DNA of 64,000 nucleotides from positions 1,032,642 to 1,096,641 of the forward strand of contig JAPVLO010000569.1 of the NCBI GenBank assembly GCA_027257055.1, read 5' to 3'. The position numbers and the translations under genes were made by a program. The stretch's first letter is position 1. Each line of letters starts with the position of its first letter. The notes under the pieces were generated by a model, which searched no databases, was not told where the DNA came from, and saw only the letters and a list, made by a program, of their open reading frames with translations. Source of the stretch: Cephalopachus bancanus. Lineage: Eukaryota; Chordata; Mammalia; Primates; Tarsiidae. Shown here piece after piece: positions 1 to 10,340 of this stretch.

Positions 1-63
1 GGCAATCCACTCACCTCAGCCTCCCAAAGGAGCAGGATTACAGGCTGAGCCACCGAGCCCGGC
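1..63 (-). mobile_element. Alu left-arm end, cut by window edge
   Basis: Reverse complement of the first 60 or so bases of a derived-type Alu, ending at the head motif gagcccggct. The rest of the copy lies left of the window. Confidence 0.9.
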
Positions 64-139
64 TGATGTGGTACTTTTAAACAGTTCCTGCACTAGTAAG
101 CGCTGGTGTGTGTTAAACCACTGCTAGCTGGGTTGCAGT

Positions 140-590
140 GAGGACCAACAACTTCAGCTTGGGGGCTTGTTTGAGAGGCCAAGCCATGGGTCCCACCTAC
201 AAGTCAGAGTCTCTGGGAGTTAGACTAGGGACCTGTTTATTTATTTATTGAGTTTTCGAGTTTCACTTTGTCGCCCAGACTGGAGTACAGTGGCATGCTC
301 ATGGCCACCACAGCCTCAACCTGCTGGGCTCAAGTGACCCTACTGCCTCAGCCTTCCAAGTAGCTGGAACCACAGGTGTGCACCACCACATCCGGCTCAT
401 TTTTTAAATTTATTTATTGTAGAGACAAGGTCTTGTCAAGTTGCCCAAGCTGGTCTCTGGATGTAGGTAATCCTCTTGCCTCCGCCTCCCAAAACTGGGA
501 TTATAGATTGAGTCACCACACCTGGTTGGAGGGACCTGTTTTTAACAAGGCTTCCAGGTGATTCTGATTACACACCAGAGAAACATTGTT
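140..590. mobile_element. hAT-Charlie (MER5/MER20-type) DNA transposon relic, split by an Alu
   Basis: The segments 140-238 and 529-590 join into a non-autonomous hAT relic. The left part resembles the 'cccacc...cagaatctctggg' block of MER5/MER20-type elements, and the right part carries caggtgattctgat followed by a decayed terminus. An Alu separates them and duplicated agggacctgttt. The family name is from memory; a library search would fix the subfamily. Confidence 0.6.
239..528 (-). mobile_element. Alu, near full length
   Basis: Both arms are recognisable in reverse orientation: right arm 250-390, linker with atttattgtagagac, left arm to 528. The target duplication agggacctgttt at 227-238 and about 529-540 shows insertion into the hAT relic. 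Confidence 0.92.
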
Positions 591-894
591 AAATGCAACT
601 TTTCAAAAAAACTTTTTACACAGGGATTAGATTTTTAGGGGAGTTATATAAAGCAAAAATCAGTAGAGTCAAACATCCCTTAAATTGCAGGTACAGTGTG
701 ATTTATATATTGCATCAACTCTATGTAGATGCATCTGTATAGATTGTATCAGCTCTGTAAAATGTTTCTTGTAACGTATAATGAATCGTGCAGTGCTACA
801 GTGCCACCTTATAAATAGAGTATATGGACAGTTATTTAAATGAAATAACTAAAAGAACATTAGAACTGAATGAGATATGAGGAGGGGACACAAA
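591..894. other. AT-rich sequence, no gene seen
   Basis: This stretch is A/T-rich with no usable reading frame. It may be further decayed repeat. I recognise nothing specific in it. Confidence 0.5.
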
Positions 895-1741
895 AAAACC
901 CAGAATTTATTCATAAAAAATTATCTGTTTATTCTTACATGTTTAAATTTCAGTCACCTTCAAAGTACTCTGTTTGATGCAACACACCTATAGACACGCT
1001 TTTTCCAGGACTCAAAAACAGTTTTTGAACTCATCAATTTGTATGCCTTTTAGTGCTTCTGCTGATTTTTGTTTCACCTCTTCCACTTTGGCAAACGGTT
1101 TCCCTTTGAGGACTTTTTTCATCCAGGGAAACAAAACAAAATGTCTCTAGGGGTGAGAGCAGGTGAACAGGGAGGGTGGGACATGGGGGTCATGCTGTTT
1201 TGGGTAAAGAAAACTGCTGAACAATCAACACTGTGTGGGCAGGTGTGTTGTTATAGTGGCAGAACCAGCCACCTGTGAGCCACAACTTGGGATGTTTCTT
1301 CCACAAATTATAATGCAGCCTTCTTAAAACCCTCAGAAAAAAACTTTGGTTGAAGCCGGGCACAGTGGCTCATGCCTATAATCCCAGCAATTTAGGAGGC
1401 AGAGGCGAGAGGATTGCCTGAGCCCAGGGGTTTGAGACCAGCCTGGGCAACTTGACAAGACCTTGTCACTACAATAAATCAAAAAAATGAGCCGGGTGTG
1501 GTGGCGCACACCTGTGGTTCCAGCTACTTGAAAGGATCACCTAAGCCCAGCAGGTTGAGGCTGCAGTGGCCGTGAGTGTGCCACTGCATTCCAGCCTGGG
1601 CAACAACAGAGTGAGACTCCAACTCAAAAAAAAAACCAAAACACTTTGGTTTAGAGTTTGATCCAGAGGAACAAATTCCAAGTGTGCAACACGGGGCCCA
1701 CCCTCCAAAATATAATTCTGAGTTTTTTGGGCCCCCTCGTA
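895..1741 (-). pseudogene. mariner transposase relic (Hsmar-like), interrupted by an Alu
   Basis: On the - strand the joined segments 1640-1741 and 895-1354 read as the C-terminal third of a mariner (DD34D) transposase. In order: a HLEFVP..QT.NQ block (about 1700-1655), a degenerate 'NTPAH' block (about 1250), a proline-rich 'SHPPCSP' block corresponding to the SPDL region (about 1170), then KGKPFAKVEEVKQKSAEAL (1115-1060), IDEFKNCF, and a terminal YFEGD followed by a stop (about 965-950). Frameshifts and in-frame stops are present, so it is dead. The N-terminal DNA-binding domain and the first catalytic aspartates are absent, cut off at the TA where a Tigger element landed at 1742. Assignment to the mariner family is strong; the exact subfamily is inference. 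Confidence 0.85.
1355..1639 (+). mobile_element. Alu, full length, inside the mariner relic
   Basis: J-like left arm and derived-type right arm ending gagactccaactca plus an A tail. The flanks aaaactttggtt and aacactttggttt are a slightly diverged target duplication within the mariner transposase relic. Confidence 0.92.
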
Positions 1742-1743
1742 TA

Positions 1744-2073
1744 CACAGTCAGCCCTCCATATCTGTGGGTTCCACATCCATGGATTCAACCAACCTCAGA
1801 TGGACAACATTCCGAAAATAATTCCATCTGACATTTGAACTTTTTTCATGTCATTATTCCCTAAACAATACAGTGTACCAACTATCTGTCTAGCGTTTAC
1901 ATTGTATTGGGTATTGTAAGTAATGTAGAGATGATTTAAAGCATATGGGAGGGTGTGCATAAGTTATATGCAAATACAAATGCCGTTTTATATCAGGAAC
2001 TTGAACATAAGTACATTTTGGTGTTCCCAGGGGTACTGGAACCAAGCTCCAAGGATAGGCCAGGATGACTGTG
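1744..2073. mobile_element. Tigger (MER2-type) DNA transposon, complete non-autonomous copy
   Basis: Terminal inverted repeats are cacagtcagccctcc at the left and the complement of ggccaggatgactgtg at the right. The element is flanked by TA on both sides (1742-1743 and 2074-2075), as TcMar-Tigger insertion requires. The interior matches the MER2 type, with gtgggttccacatccatgg near the left end. It sits in the mariner relic on its left and abuts a second Tigger on its right. Confidence 0.85.
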
Positions 2074-2338
2074 TACAGTCCTGTGTCACTCAAGGATATG
2101 TACACATCCTGAGAAATGCATCACTGGGCAATTTTGTCATCATGCAAACATCATAGAATCTACTTCCACAAACCTAGATGGCATAGCCTACTACACATAG
2201 GCTACACAGCCGTGTATCATGTTCCTGTACTGAATACTGCAGACAACTGGGGCACAATGGTTGTGCTTGTTGTAAACTCAGTATGTGCGTGTCCAAACAT
2301 AGAAAAGAAACAGTAAAAATACGGTATAATCTTAAGGA

Positions 2339-2590
2339 GTCAGGCGTGGTGACTCATGCCTATAATTCCAGAACTTCGGGAGGCGGAGGCAAGAGGACTG
2401 CCTGAGTCCAGGGGCTCGAGACCAGCCTGGGTACTTGGTGAGACCTTGTCTCTACAACAAATCAAGAAAGTTAGCCGGACGCCTGTGGTTCCAGCTACTT
2501 GGGAGGCTGAGGCAGAAGGATCACCTGAGTCCAGCACGTTGAGACGGCGGTGGCTGTGAGTGTGCCACTGCACTCCAGCCTGGGCAACAG
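2339..2590 (+). mobile_element. Alu, almost full length
   Basis: Starts caggcgtggtgactcatgcc and runs through the right arm to ctccagcctgggcaacaga. Its A tail is missing because another Alu fragment follows directly. Confidence 0.9.
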
Positions 2591-2598
2591 ATTCCTGC

Positions 2599-2690
2599 CA
2601 CACTTTGGGAGGCAGAGGCCAGAGGATTGATTGAGCCCAGGAGTTCGAGATCAACCTGGGCAACACGGCAAAACCTAGTCTTTCTTTTCT
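2599..2690 (+). mobile_element. Alu left-arm fragment
   Basis: Contains actttgggaggcagaggcc to aacacggcaaaacctagtc, i.e. only the left arm without its first 35 or so bases. It is joined tail-to-tail with an inverted Alu. Confidence 0.85.
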
Positions 2691-2974
2691 TTTTTTTTTG
2701 AGTTGGAGTCTCACTCTGTCGCCCAGACTGGAGTGCAGTGGCCGCTCCCGGCCACCGCAGCCTCGACCTGCTGGGCTCCGGCAATCCTTCTGCCTCAGCC
2801 TTCCGAGTAGCCGGAATTACAGGCATGCGCTACCACACCCAGCTGATTTTTTGATTTATCGTAGAGATGAGGTCTCGCTGCCCAGGCGGGTCTCGAACCC
2901 GCGGGCTCAGGCAATCCACTCACCTCAGCCTCCCAAAGGCGCAGGATTACAAACTGAGCCACCGAGCCCGGCTT
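2691..2974 (-). mobile_element. Alu, full length, derived-type
   Basis: Poly-T followed by gagttggagtctcactctgt opens the copy and gagcccggct closes it. The T-arm-like stem is visible in reverse as gcgggtctcgaacccgc. With the + strand fragment at 2599-2690 it forms an inverted pair. Confidence 0.95.
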
Positions 2975-3085
2975 ATTTTCTAATAATAATAATAATAAAT
3001 AAGTAAACAGAATATCATAGGACCACTGTCATATATGCAGTGTATCACTGACCAAAATGTTCAACAGCAGGTGGTTCATGACTGA

Positions 3086-3989
3086 ATGTGCATTTGACTT
3101 GATTCCACCCTACACATTAGACCAGGTGAGACTTTCCCACTCAACCACTTTCAAAGTGTAGGGTGCCCTGGGAGCTGCTCCAGGACCCCAAACAGGGCAC
3201 TGCAGGGTGAGGAGAGAGACGCCTACCTGACCCTAAAATGTCAGTCCCATCCCACCTAGAAGGAGAGTAGAGACCCCAGCTCAGCTCGCCCTGGGGTTCT
3301 CCTCCCACTGCCCAGGCCCTGGAGTGCATCCAGCAGGCAGGAGACACAGCCCATCCGGGCACCAGGAGGGGCTCCAAGCCAGCCCCAGAGTAGGGGGTGA
3401 GGAGTGGGAGTGGGAGCCGTTGGGGAGGGGGTATTATCCTGAAGCTGAGGGCAGCAATTACATAACAAACAAACCCCGGGCTCAAGCTGTGAATTAATCA
3501 AACCGCTGAAAATAAAACCTTCCTCTCAGGAACTTCAGACAAAAGAAATGAAAACAACCAGGCTGGCTGGAAAATAAAAGGCAGCAGCACTGAATGGGGG
3601 ACAAAAGGAAGCCAGACAATAGGGTGTTGGACAAAAGCAATAAAGCCAAAGGAAGTGTGACAGGCGCACAATGCTGGCCTGTGGGCCTCTGATCTGCCGG
3701 CTCTGTGCCACCTAGCTCACACCCACCACAGCCGCAGCCAGCCACTGGGTCCCTCCTCGCTCAGGACTTTGAGTCCTCTGGGTTCTGCTCCTTCACTCTA
3801 TCCAACTTCCTGGATTTCCAGCTCGCGCCTCAAAGCCTTTCTTCCCATTGTGGCCCAGACACCCCAGCAGCAGCCCCACAAAGGCCCGAGGCTGGACATG
3901 GCAACGTCCCTGGAACTGAAGCTGCAGGCAGAGGCGAGGGAGCCATCATCTGTCCTAATTAAATCTAGAACCGCAATGACCAAGACCAC
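3086..3989. other. single-copy DNA, possible conserved non-coding sequence
   Basis: No repeat signature is seen. The part 3480-3690 is A-rich with little CpG and alternating short homopolymers, a texture common in conserved enhancers. On the - strand, cctacatctag-like pyrimidine runs precede AG at about 3270, but no convincing exon follows. Confidence 0.35.
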
Positions 3990-4577
3990 AGCTACTTGCC
4001 ACATGTGGCTTCCAAGCATGTGGAATGTGGCCAGTCCCGGGGGAATTGTGCTGTGAGCATGAATCATACCCAGGTTTCAGAGGCCTAGGACGCAGAACAG
4101 AATGTGAAGTCCCTTGCTAATAACTGGTTATTGGTTACAAGTTGAAATTATATTTTGGATAGGCTGGGTTAGATAAAACACATCATTAAAATTCATTTCA
4201 TGGCAGGGCTCAGTGGCTCAGCCTGTAACCCCATGCTTTGGGAGGTCGAGGTGAGTGGATTGCCTGAGCCTGTGGGTTCAAGACCCACCCGGGCAACTCG
4301 GCGAGACCTCATCTCTACAATAAATCAAAAATTAGCTGGGTGTGGTAGCACACACCTGTAGTTCCAGCTACTTGGAAAGCTAAGGTGGAAGGATCGCCGG
4401 AGCCTAGCAGGTCAAGGCTGCGGTGGCCGGGAGCATGCCACTGTACTCCAGTCTGGGTGGCAGAGTGAGACTCCAACTCAAAACAAACAAACAAAAATTC
4501 ATTTCACCTGCTCCCTTCTACACTTTTTAATGCAGCGCCTAGCAAACTTTAAATCACACATGTGGTTCTCATTCAAT
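3990..4577. mobile_element. hAT-Charlie (MER1-like) DNA transposon relic, split by an Alu
   Basis: The segments 3990-4200 and 4496-4577 join. The left part has ccacatgtggctt and gtggaatgtggcc; the middle reads ggttattggttacaagttga and atattttggataggctggg; the right part reads ctttttaatgcagc and cacatgtggttctcatt. These match a non-autonomous hAT element with repeated CACATGTGGCT motifs. The family name is from memory. The Alu between the halves duplicated aaaattcatttca. Confidence 0.65.
4203..4492 (+). mobile_element. Alu, full length, derived-type
   Basis: Head ggcagggctcagtggctcag, linker aataaatcaaaaattagc, end gactccaactcaaaac. Flanked by the 13-bp duplication aaaattcatttca, which places it inside the hAT relic. 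Confidence 0.95.
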
Positions 4578-5202
4578 TTCTTTTCTTTTTTTGTTTGTTT
4601 GTTTGAGTCAGGGTCTCACTCTGTCCCCAGGCTGGAGTGCACTGGCACCATCACAGCTCACAGCAGCCTCCTGAGTTCAGGCAATCCTTCTGCCTCAGGT
4701 GATCCTTCTGCCTCAGCCTCTCCAGTAGGACTACAGACATGTGCCACCAGACCAGCTAATTTAAAAAAAAATTTTTTTTGGCCAGGCTCGGTGGCTCAGT
4801 CTGTAATCTCAGCACTTTGGGAGGCCGAGGTGAGTGGATTGCCTGTGCCCGTGGGTTCGAGACCCGCCCAGGCAACTTGGCGAGACCTCATCTCTACAAT
4901 AAATCAAAAAATTAGCCGGGCATGGTAGCGTGCGCCTGTAGTTCTGGCTACTCGGAAGGCTGAGGCGGAAGGATCGCTGGAGCCCAGCAGGTCGAGGCTG
5001 AAGTGGCCGGGAGTGGCCACTGCACTTCAGTCTGGGGGACGGAGTAAGACTCCAATGCAAAAAAAAAAAAATTTTTTTTTTTGTATACATGGGGTCCTGA
5101 TATGTTGGCCCCGGGTGGTCTTGAATTCCTGGGCTAGGCAGTCCTTCCACCTTGGCCTCCCAAAGTGCTGGGATTACAGGCATGAGCTACTGCACCCAGC
5201 CT
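4578..5202 (-). mobile_element. older J-like Alu split at its middle by a younger Alu
   Basis: The right arm lies at 4578-4775 and the left arm at 5072-5202, both reversed; the latter ends ctactgcacccagcc. A + strand derived-type Alu at 4780-5070 sits in the A-rich linker between them. This sets the relative age of the two copies. Confidence 0.9.
4780..5070 (+). mobile_element. Alu, full length, derived-type, nested in an older Alu
   Basis: Head ggccaggctcggtggctcag, B-box stem gtgggttcgagacccgc, linker aataaatcaaaaaattagcc, end gactccaatgca plus A tail. The mid-linker A-run of the host Alu served as the target. Confidence 0.95.
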
Positions 5203-5877
5203 CCCTTTCTACTTCTGTTGGGCTGCCTCCCTGTGAGCCTCACCTAGCCCCCGTAGATCCTCCAGCTAACACTGTGGATTACCTTCATGTTGGGGGCCTG
5301 CTGCCCGGGCCTGGTGGCCCATCCTGCCTCCAGCACAAAGAAAATGGCTCCTGGTGACCAGCCATGCTAGCTTGGAGGTGTCCATCTGCTCACCAGGGTG
5401 TGGTGCCTGCCAGATAAGGGTCCTTCCATTCTCACAGGCATCTGACAACTAAGGACCAACTGGCCCTTAGTTGATCTTGTCTGGTCCCACTTGTTGACGG
5501 AGAGGCAACTGGAGCCCTCCCTGGGTCTCGCCTTTGGGGAGAGGTCCTTGGGACCTCTTTCCCTTCCTCCCCTCCTCCCCAAGCCCAGACCTGCTGGGGA
5601 GGGGCAGCTTCTTTCCCTGCCCTCTCTCAGCCTTAAGGGAACCAAAGACCCAGTCGGCTGTGGCCCACAGAGACACGAGCCTGTCCATGAAGAGCATCAG
5701 TGCCAGGCTCTAGACTCGACTATCCCAGAGCGGGGGCAAAGTCATCTGTGATGAACTTGATAAGGGGAAGAAGGGAGCAAGGTAGAGGGTGAGGGGACAT
5801 CATGCAGTCCCTGCCCTGGCACTCTGCAGCAGGTAGCTTCACAGGTTCTGGTCTGTAAAACAAGGGTGTGGGGGAGA
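5203..5877. other. single-copy DNA, no gene seen
   Basis: GC-moderate sequence with no repeat I recognise. Reading frames here are short and unremarkable. A possible - strand donor (complement of cctcacctag at about 5241) has no matching acceptor nearby. Confidence 0.4.
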
Positions 5878-6072
5878 CAGTGGGACAGTATGGAAGACTC
5901 ACAGGCTTTTGAGTCCAACTCCAGGGTTTAAATTCCTGCCCTGCCACTATGTTCACTTATGTGAACCTAGGCAAGTTAACTAGCCTCTCTGAACCTCTGT
6001 CACCTCTTCCATATAATGGGCATAGTAACCCATATCTCATTGCTGTCCATGAAGATTAAATAATACAGGGTG
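5878..6072 (+). repeat. MIR SINE relic
   Basis: The MIR core is readable: ctgccactatgttc, then aggcaagttaactagcctct, ctgaacctctgtcacc and a terminal atgaagattaaataata. An Alu follows directly. Confidence 0.85.
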
Positions 6073-6073
6073 A

Positions 6074-6380
6074 GGCCAGGCGCGGTAGCTCAAGCCTGTA
6101 ATCCCAGCACTTTGGGAGGCTGAAGAGAGAGGATTGCCTGAGCTCAGGGGTTCAAAACCAGCCTGGGCAACTTGGTAAGACCTTGTCTCTACAGTAAATA
6201 AAAAAATTAGCCGGGTGTGGTAGTGTGCAACTGTAGCTCCAGCTACTCAGAAGACTAAGGTGGAAGGACGTCTGAGCCCAGCAGGTCAAGGGCGCAGTGG
6301 CCATGATTGTGTCACTGCACTCCAGTCTGGGCTACAGAGTGAGACTCCAACTCATAATAATAATAATAACAATAATAATA
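6074..6380 (+). mobile_element. Alu, full length, with an (AAT)n tail
   Basis: Head ggccaggcgcggtagctcaa; the end gactccaactca is followed by an ATA/AAT microsatellite instead of plain A. The duplication aatacagggtgag on both sides marks insertion at the end of the MIR. Confidence 0.95.
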
Positions 6381-6399
6381 CAGGGTGAGTTGGTCTAGG

Positions 6400-6566
6400 A
6401 TATTCTGATAGTCGCCAGATGGTAAAGAGAAAAGCCTCTGGAGTCAGAAAGACATGGGTTCAACTGAATCCCAACTCTGACTGTTAATTGCTGTGCAACC
6501 TTGGGCAAGTAACTTAATCTCTCTGAGCCACAGTTTCCTCCTCAGTAAAATGGGAATAAGGAAACC
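6400..6566 (+). repeat. MIR SINE relic
   Basis: The MIR core is clear: ctctggagtcagaaagacat, tgctgtgcaaccttgggcaa, ctctctgagccacagtttcc and cagtaaaatgggaataa. Confidence 0.9.
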
Positions 6567-6572
6567 CAACAT

Positions 6573-6841
6573 GAGAAGCAGGCATGGTGTTTTATACCTA
6601 TAGTCCCAGTGCTTTAGGAGGCCATGGTGGGAGGACTGCTTGAGACCAGAAGTTCAAGACCAGCCTGGGCAACAGCAGTAAGACCCCCATCTCCACAAAA
6701 ATAATTTAAAAAATTAGCCAGTTGTGGTGGCACATACCTGTAATCCCTACTCAGGAGGCTAAGGCGGGAGGATCACTTGAGCCCAGAAGGCTACACTCTA
6801 GCCTGGGGGACAGAGAGAGATCCTGTCTTGGTGGGGGGGAA
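6573..6841 (+). mobile_element. Alu, J-like, nearly full length
   Basis: Left arm gcaggcatggtgttttatacc and linker aaaattagccagttgtggtg. The right arm is shortened and the A tail is replaced by a G-rich run (tggtggggggga). Confidence 0.88.
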
Positions 6842-7362
6842 AGGCCAACATGAAGAGATGGACCTTCCATTAACAACCCAGACCCTATCAGATGTGCCTG
6901 TTTTACATTCTCATAGCACCTTGAACTTGGCCTTCAAAGTACTTACAATAGTTGGCAATGATACCTTTACATGCTTAATTTATTTGGGGCTCACCCAATA
7001 GCCTGAGAAACCACCACACCCCCAGAGCACTATGGAAATATACCTGTTTCTGTTCATCATTGTCTTCCTAGAGCCTAGTACAGTGCCTGGAGCATGGCAG
7101 GTACTATCTGCAAATAGTCATACAATGATAAGACAGTAACCTAGAGATCAGTAGGTCAGCCGCATGTGGACTGGATGTGTAACTGGTGGGTGACACTGTG
7201 ATCATTACTAGAGAGTCGGCTGCTCCCTGACTTGTATTTCCCACACACTCAACTCCCACATCTAATTATCTTGTTTCTTGGATCTAAGCTCTTCCCACAA
7301 GTAACGTAAATCCCCCTAATAGCAAACCAAGTCTACCTCCTTTTGCTTTTACCTTGGGTCAG
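6842..7362. repeat. single-copy DNA with an L2 3'-end fragment
   Basis: About 7040-7125 resembles the L2 3' end (catcattgtcttcctagagc, then gtacagtgcctggagcatgg). The rest of the interval shows nothing I can name. Confidence 0.5.
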
Positions 7363-7620
7363 GCCAGGCGCAGTGGCTCAAACCTGTCACTCCAGCACTT
7401 TGGGAGGTCAAGGTGAGATTACCTGAGCCCAGGGGTTCGAGACCAGCCTAGACCTCGTCTCTACCATAAATCCAAAAAATGAGCCGAGTGTGGTGGCACA
7501 TTCCTGTAGTTCCAGCTACTTGGAAGGCTGAGGCAGAAGGATCACCTGAGCTCAGTAGGTCGAGGCTGCGGTGGCCGTAAGCATGCCACTGCACTCCAGC
7601 CCGGGTGACAGAGTGAGATG
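7363..7620 (+). mobile_element. Alu without an A tail
   Basis: Head aggccaggcgcagtggctca, a deletion in the left arm after gagcccaggggttcgagacc, then a full right arm to gacagagtgagatg. The tail has decayed. Confidence 0.9.
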
Positions 7621-7776
7621 AAACATGCTCCATGCTTTTTAGATGTAAAGACCCTGTTGGAGTCCTCCCTGAAGTCTCTTCTTTTTCAGAGATTAAAACA
7701 ATGCTCAGGTTCCTTCACCGCTTCCTTACAAAGTACACTTCATACTTCCGTTATCCATGTAGTTTCTCAGAAGGTT

Positions 7777-8071
7777 TTTTTTTTTTTTTTTTGAGTTGAA
7801 GTCTCACTCTGTCGCCCAGACTGGAGTGCAGTGGCCATTCCCAGCCACCGCAGCCTCAACCTGCTGGGCTCCGGCGATCCTTCCGCCTCAGCCTTCCAAG
7901 TAGCCGGAATTACAGGCATGCGCTACCACGCCCGGCTGATTTTTTGATTTATTGTAGAGATGAGGTCTCGCCAAGTTGCCCGGTCGGATCTCGAACCCAC
8001 GGGCTCAGGCAATCCACTCACCTCGGCTTCCCAAAGCACTGGGATTACAGGCTGAGCCACTGAGCCCAGTC
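7777..8071 (-). mobile_element. Alu, full length, derived-type
   Basis: An 18-base T run, then gagttgaagtctcactctgt, ending gagcccagt. Head and tail are both intact in reverse orientation. Confidence 0.95.
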
Positions 8072-9309
8072 AAAAAATTAAAAACAAAAATAAAAAAGAG
8101 GGGCGGATCCTTAAGAGGGGATGGCTCCGGCCATCTTCATCCTCGACACACAGTCTTGCGTCTCTGAGCTGGTGCCTGCCAGCCCCCGGGGCCCCCAAGT
8201 CCTTCGCCTGGAACAAGGCGCCTACCTCCCCGGAGGGACAGTGGCTCAGCATTTGGCCCTCATGCGGCAAAGCTGACTACAGGTGTCCACCCTCTTCCTC
8301 TTCTCCTCCCCACTACCAACCGGCTTACAGCCCCTCTGACCCCCACCCACAAGCATGCACACACTGAGCCCTCAAACAAATCACCAGCCACTTCCTCTTC
8401 TAATCAGTCAACAACCGACTCTGCTGGATTGGAATCAAAGGAGTTTTCACTCTCAGCCCCTCCTCCCTCCACAACGACAGCCTCCTCTCCTACAAAAATA
8501 TCTAGATGCAGATAAAGATGGAGATAAATTCCAGTCATTGTAGCATGACGAGTGACTCAGGCCCAGGGGAACAGGAAGCCGGAACACACAGGCAGACCCT
8601 CCAAGGAGGGCCAATGGCTACATTTTCCCACTGAACACACACCAACCTCCTGCCCCATCCCCCGCATGGCTGGCCCCCACTCCCAAGCTTGTCCCGAGTG
8701 GGTGGTGCCAAAGGCCATCGCCAAGGAAAGAGATCTTTGCAGCAGGCGTGGCCCAGGTCTTGGATCCCTGGGGAATGCCACTTCCTCTCAAAGCCCCTGA
8801 GAGTTGAGAACCTCAGGCTGCCCTGAACAATAGTCAAGGCGTGGGTGCCCAGAACAGTGCCCCAGTGCCACATCCTGCCATTCTTCTCACAGGCCACGCC
8901 CTGCCACCCTTCCTGGCTACGCCCGATCCTATCTCTAATGTTTACTCAGAGCTGGGAGTGGGCGGGCTACAGCAGACCCAGAGCATGGGCCAGTCTAGTC
9001 TGGTCTAGCCCAGTCCCTCGGCTGTTTGCAGGCTGACCAAGGTGGTATTCACCCGGAGGAACAGCCAACACCAGACACAAGTTGTGTGAACTCCTGACCC
9101 TGGGAGGGATGGCAGCCGCCGCACCTCTGGCACAGAATCCAGCTCCAGATGGGGCTTCTGTGGCTGTCAGGACTCAGCTGACCCAGGCCCAAGGGCAACG
9201 AAGTAGCCTGCAAGAGGCTGTAGCTGTGACATCGCTCTCCTCTCCTGGTTCCTAGGTCTCTAAAGCACCTGAGTCTTCTCCCAACCCAAGGGGAGAGTCA
9301 AGAAAGAGA
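8072..9309. other. single-copy DNA with a small CpG cluster at 8100-8270
   Basis: No repeat is recognised. Between 8100 and 8270 about ten CpG dinucleotides survive in a region otherwise depleted of them, which suggests constraint or recent loss of methylation. The remainder to 9309 is ordinary single-copy DNA. Confidence 0.4.
8121..8276 (+). other. unidentified 51-codon reading frame in a CpG cluster
   Basis: The frame starts with an ATG in a strong context (GGGATGG, G at -3 and +4) and runs 51 codons to a TGA. It begins MAPAIFILDTQSCVSEL and ends near AQHLALMRQS. It overlaps the local CpG cluster, which is the only reason to list it. No domain or homologue is recognised and chance is the default explanation. 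The opposite strand is also open here over a comparable length. Confidence 0.12.
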
Positions 9310-9487
9310 AGAGGTCAGGTGTGGTGGCTCCTGCCTGCAATTCTCAGAGCTTTGGGAGGCTGAGGTGGGAGGATCATTTGAGGCTAGGAGGTCGAGGCTG
9401 CAGTGAGCTATGATCACACCACCACACTCCAGTCTGGGTGATAGCATGAAGCCCTGTGCCCTGTCTCTATTTAAAAATAAAAAATTG
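9310..9487 (+). mobile_element. Alu, J-like, internally deleted
   Basis: Starts gaggtcaggtgtggtggctc, jumps from the left-arm start to a right-arm-like end, and closes ctctatttaaaaataaaaa. It behaves like a single-arm element. Confidence 0.8.
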
Positions 9488-9702
9488 CCCGCGGGTTCGA
9501 GACCTGCCTGGGCAACTTGGTGAGACCTCATCTCTACAATAAATCAAAAATCAGTCGGGCATGGTAGCGCATGCCTGTAGTTCCAGCTACTTGGAAAGCC
9601 AAGGCGGAAGGATCGCCAGAGCCCAGCAGATCAAGGCTGCGGTGGTCGGAAGCGGCAACTGCACTCCAGTCTGGGCGACAGAGTGAGACTCCAACTCAAA
9701 AA
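9488..9702 (+). mobile_element. Alu, derived-type, 5' truncated
   Basis: Begins inside the left arm at cccgcgggttcgagacctgc and continues to gactccaactcaaaaaaca. The first 75 or so bases are missing. Confidence 0.92.
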
Positions 9703-9755
9703 ACATAAAAAAATTAATTAATTAGTTTAATTTAATTTAATTAAAATTAAAAATA
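9703..9755. repeat. (TTAA/TTTAA)n low-complexity tract
   Basis: Repeated taatt/aattt units lie between two same-strand Alus, probably grown out of the upstream Alu tail. Confidence 0.85.
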
Positions 9756-9756
9756 C

Positions 9757-10050
9757 AGCTGGGTTTGGTGGCTCAGCCTGTAATCCCATGCTTTGGGAGG
9801 CTGAGGTGAGTGGATTGCCTGGGCCAGCGGGCTCGAGACCCACCTGGGCAACTTGGCGAGACCTCATCTCTACAATAAAAAAAAAAAATTAGCCAGGCGT
9901 GGAAGCACGCGCCTGTAGTTAAAGCTGCTTGGAAGGCTGAGGCGGAAGGATCGCCAGAGACCCGCAGGTCGAGGCTGTGGTGGCCGGGAGCGGCCACTGC
10001 ACTCCAGTCTGGGCGACGGAGTGAGACTCCAACTCAAAAAAAAATAAAAA
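9757..10050 (+). mobile_element. Alu, full length, derived-type
   Basis: Head agctgggtttggtggctcag, full linker and right arm, end gactccaactca. The A tail is interrupted by single T and G bases. Confidence 0.95.
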
Positions 10051-10065
10051 AGGAAAAAGATAGGA

Positions 10066-10340
10066 TACCTGTAATCCCAGCACGTTGGGAGGCCGAGGCA
10101 AGAGGATTGCCTGAGTCCAGGGGTTCGAGACCAGCCTGTGCAACTTGGTGACACCTCGTCTCCACAATAGAGCAAGAAAAACTAGCCAGGTGTGGTGGTG
10201 TAGTTCCAGCTACTTGGAAAGCTGAGGCGGAAGGATTGTCTGAGCTCAGCTGGTCGAGGCTGCGGTGACTATGAACGTGCCACTGCACTCCAACCTGGTG
10301 ATAGTGTGAGGCCCTGTCTCTTTTTTAAAAAAAGAAAAAG
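10066..10340 (+). mobile_element. Alu, 5' truncated
   Basis: Begins at cctgtaatcccagcacgttg and lacks the A-box region. It ends in gtgaggccctgtctctttttt rather than the derived CCAACTCA. Confidence 0.9.

Larger units (their letters stand above)
2076..3085. mobile_element. second Tigger-group DNA transposon, split by three Alus
   Basis: The outer parts 2076-2338 and 3000-3085 join into one element. Its ends are cagtcctgtgtcac at the left and the complement of ggtggttcatgactg at the right, i.e. inverted CAGTC(C/A)TG termini. The interior carries the motif aaacctagatggcatagcc and, at the junction, aaaatacggtataatctta continuing as atcataggaccactgtcata. The left end begins right after the TA that closes the first Tigger. 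The Tigger group is from memory; the subfamily is unsure. Confidence 0.7.

Noticed and set aside
3141..3500. Possible small - strand exon between ctccttctag and gtaggc
   Set aside because: The exon would be about 29 bases with a stop-prone frame and no partner exons.
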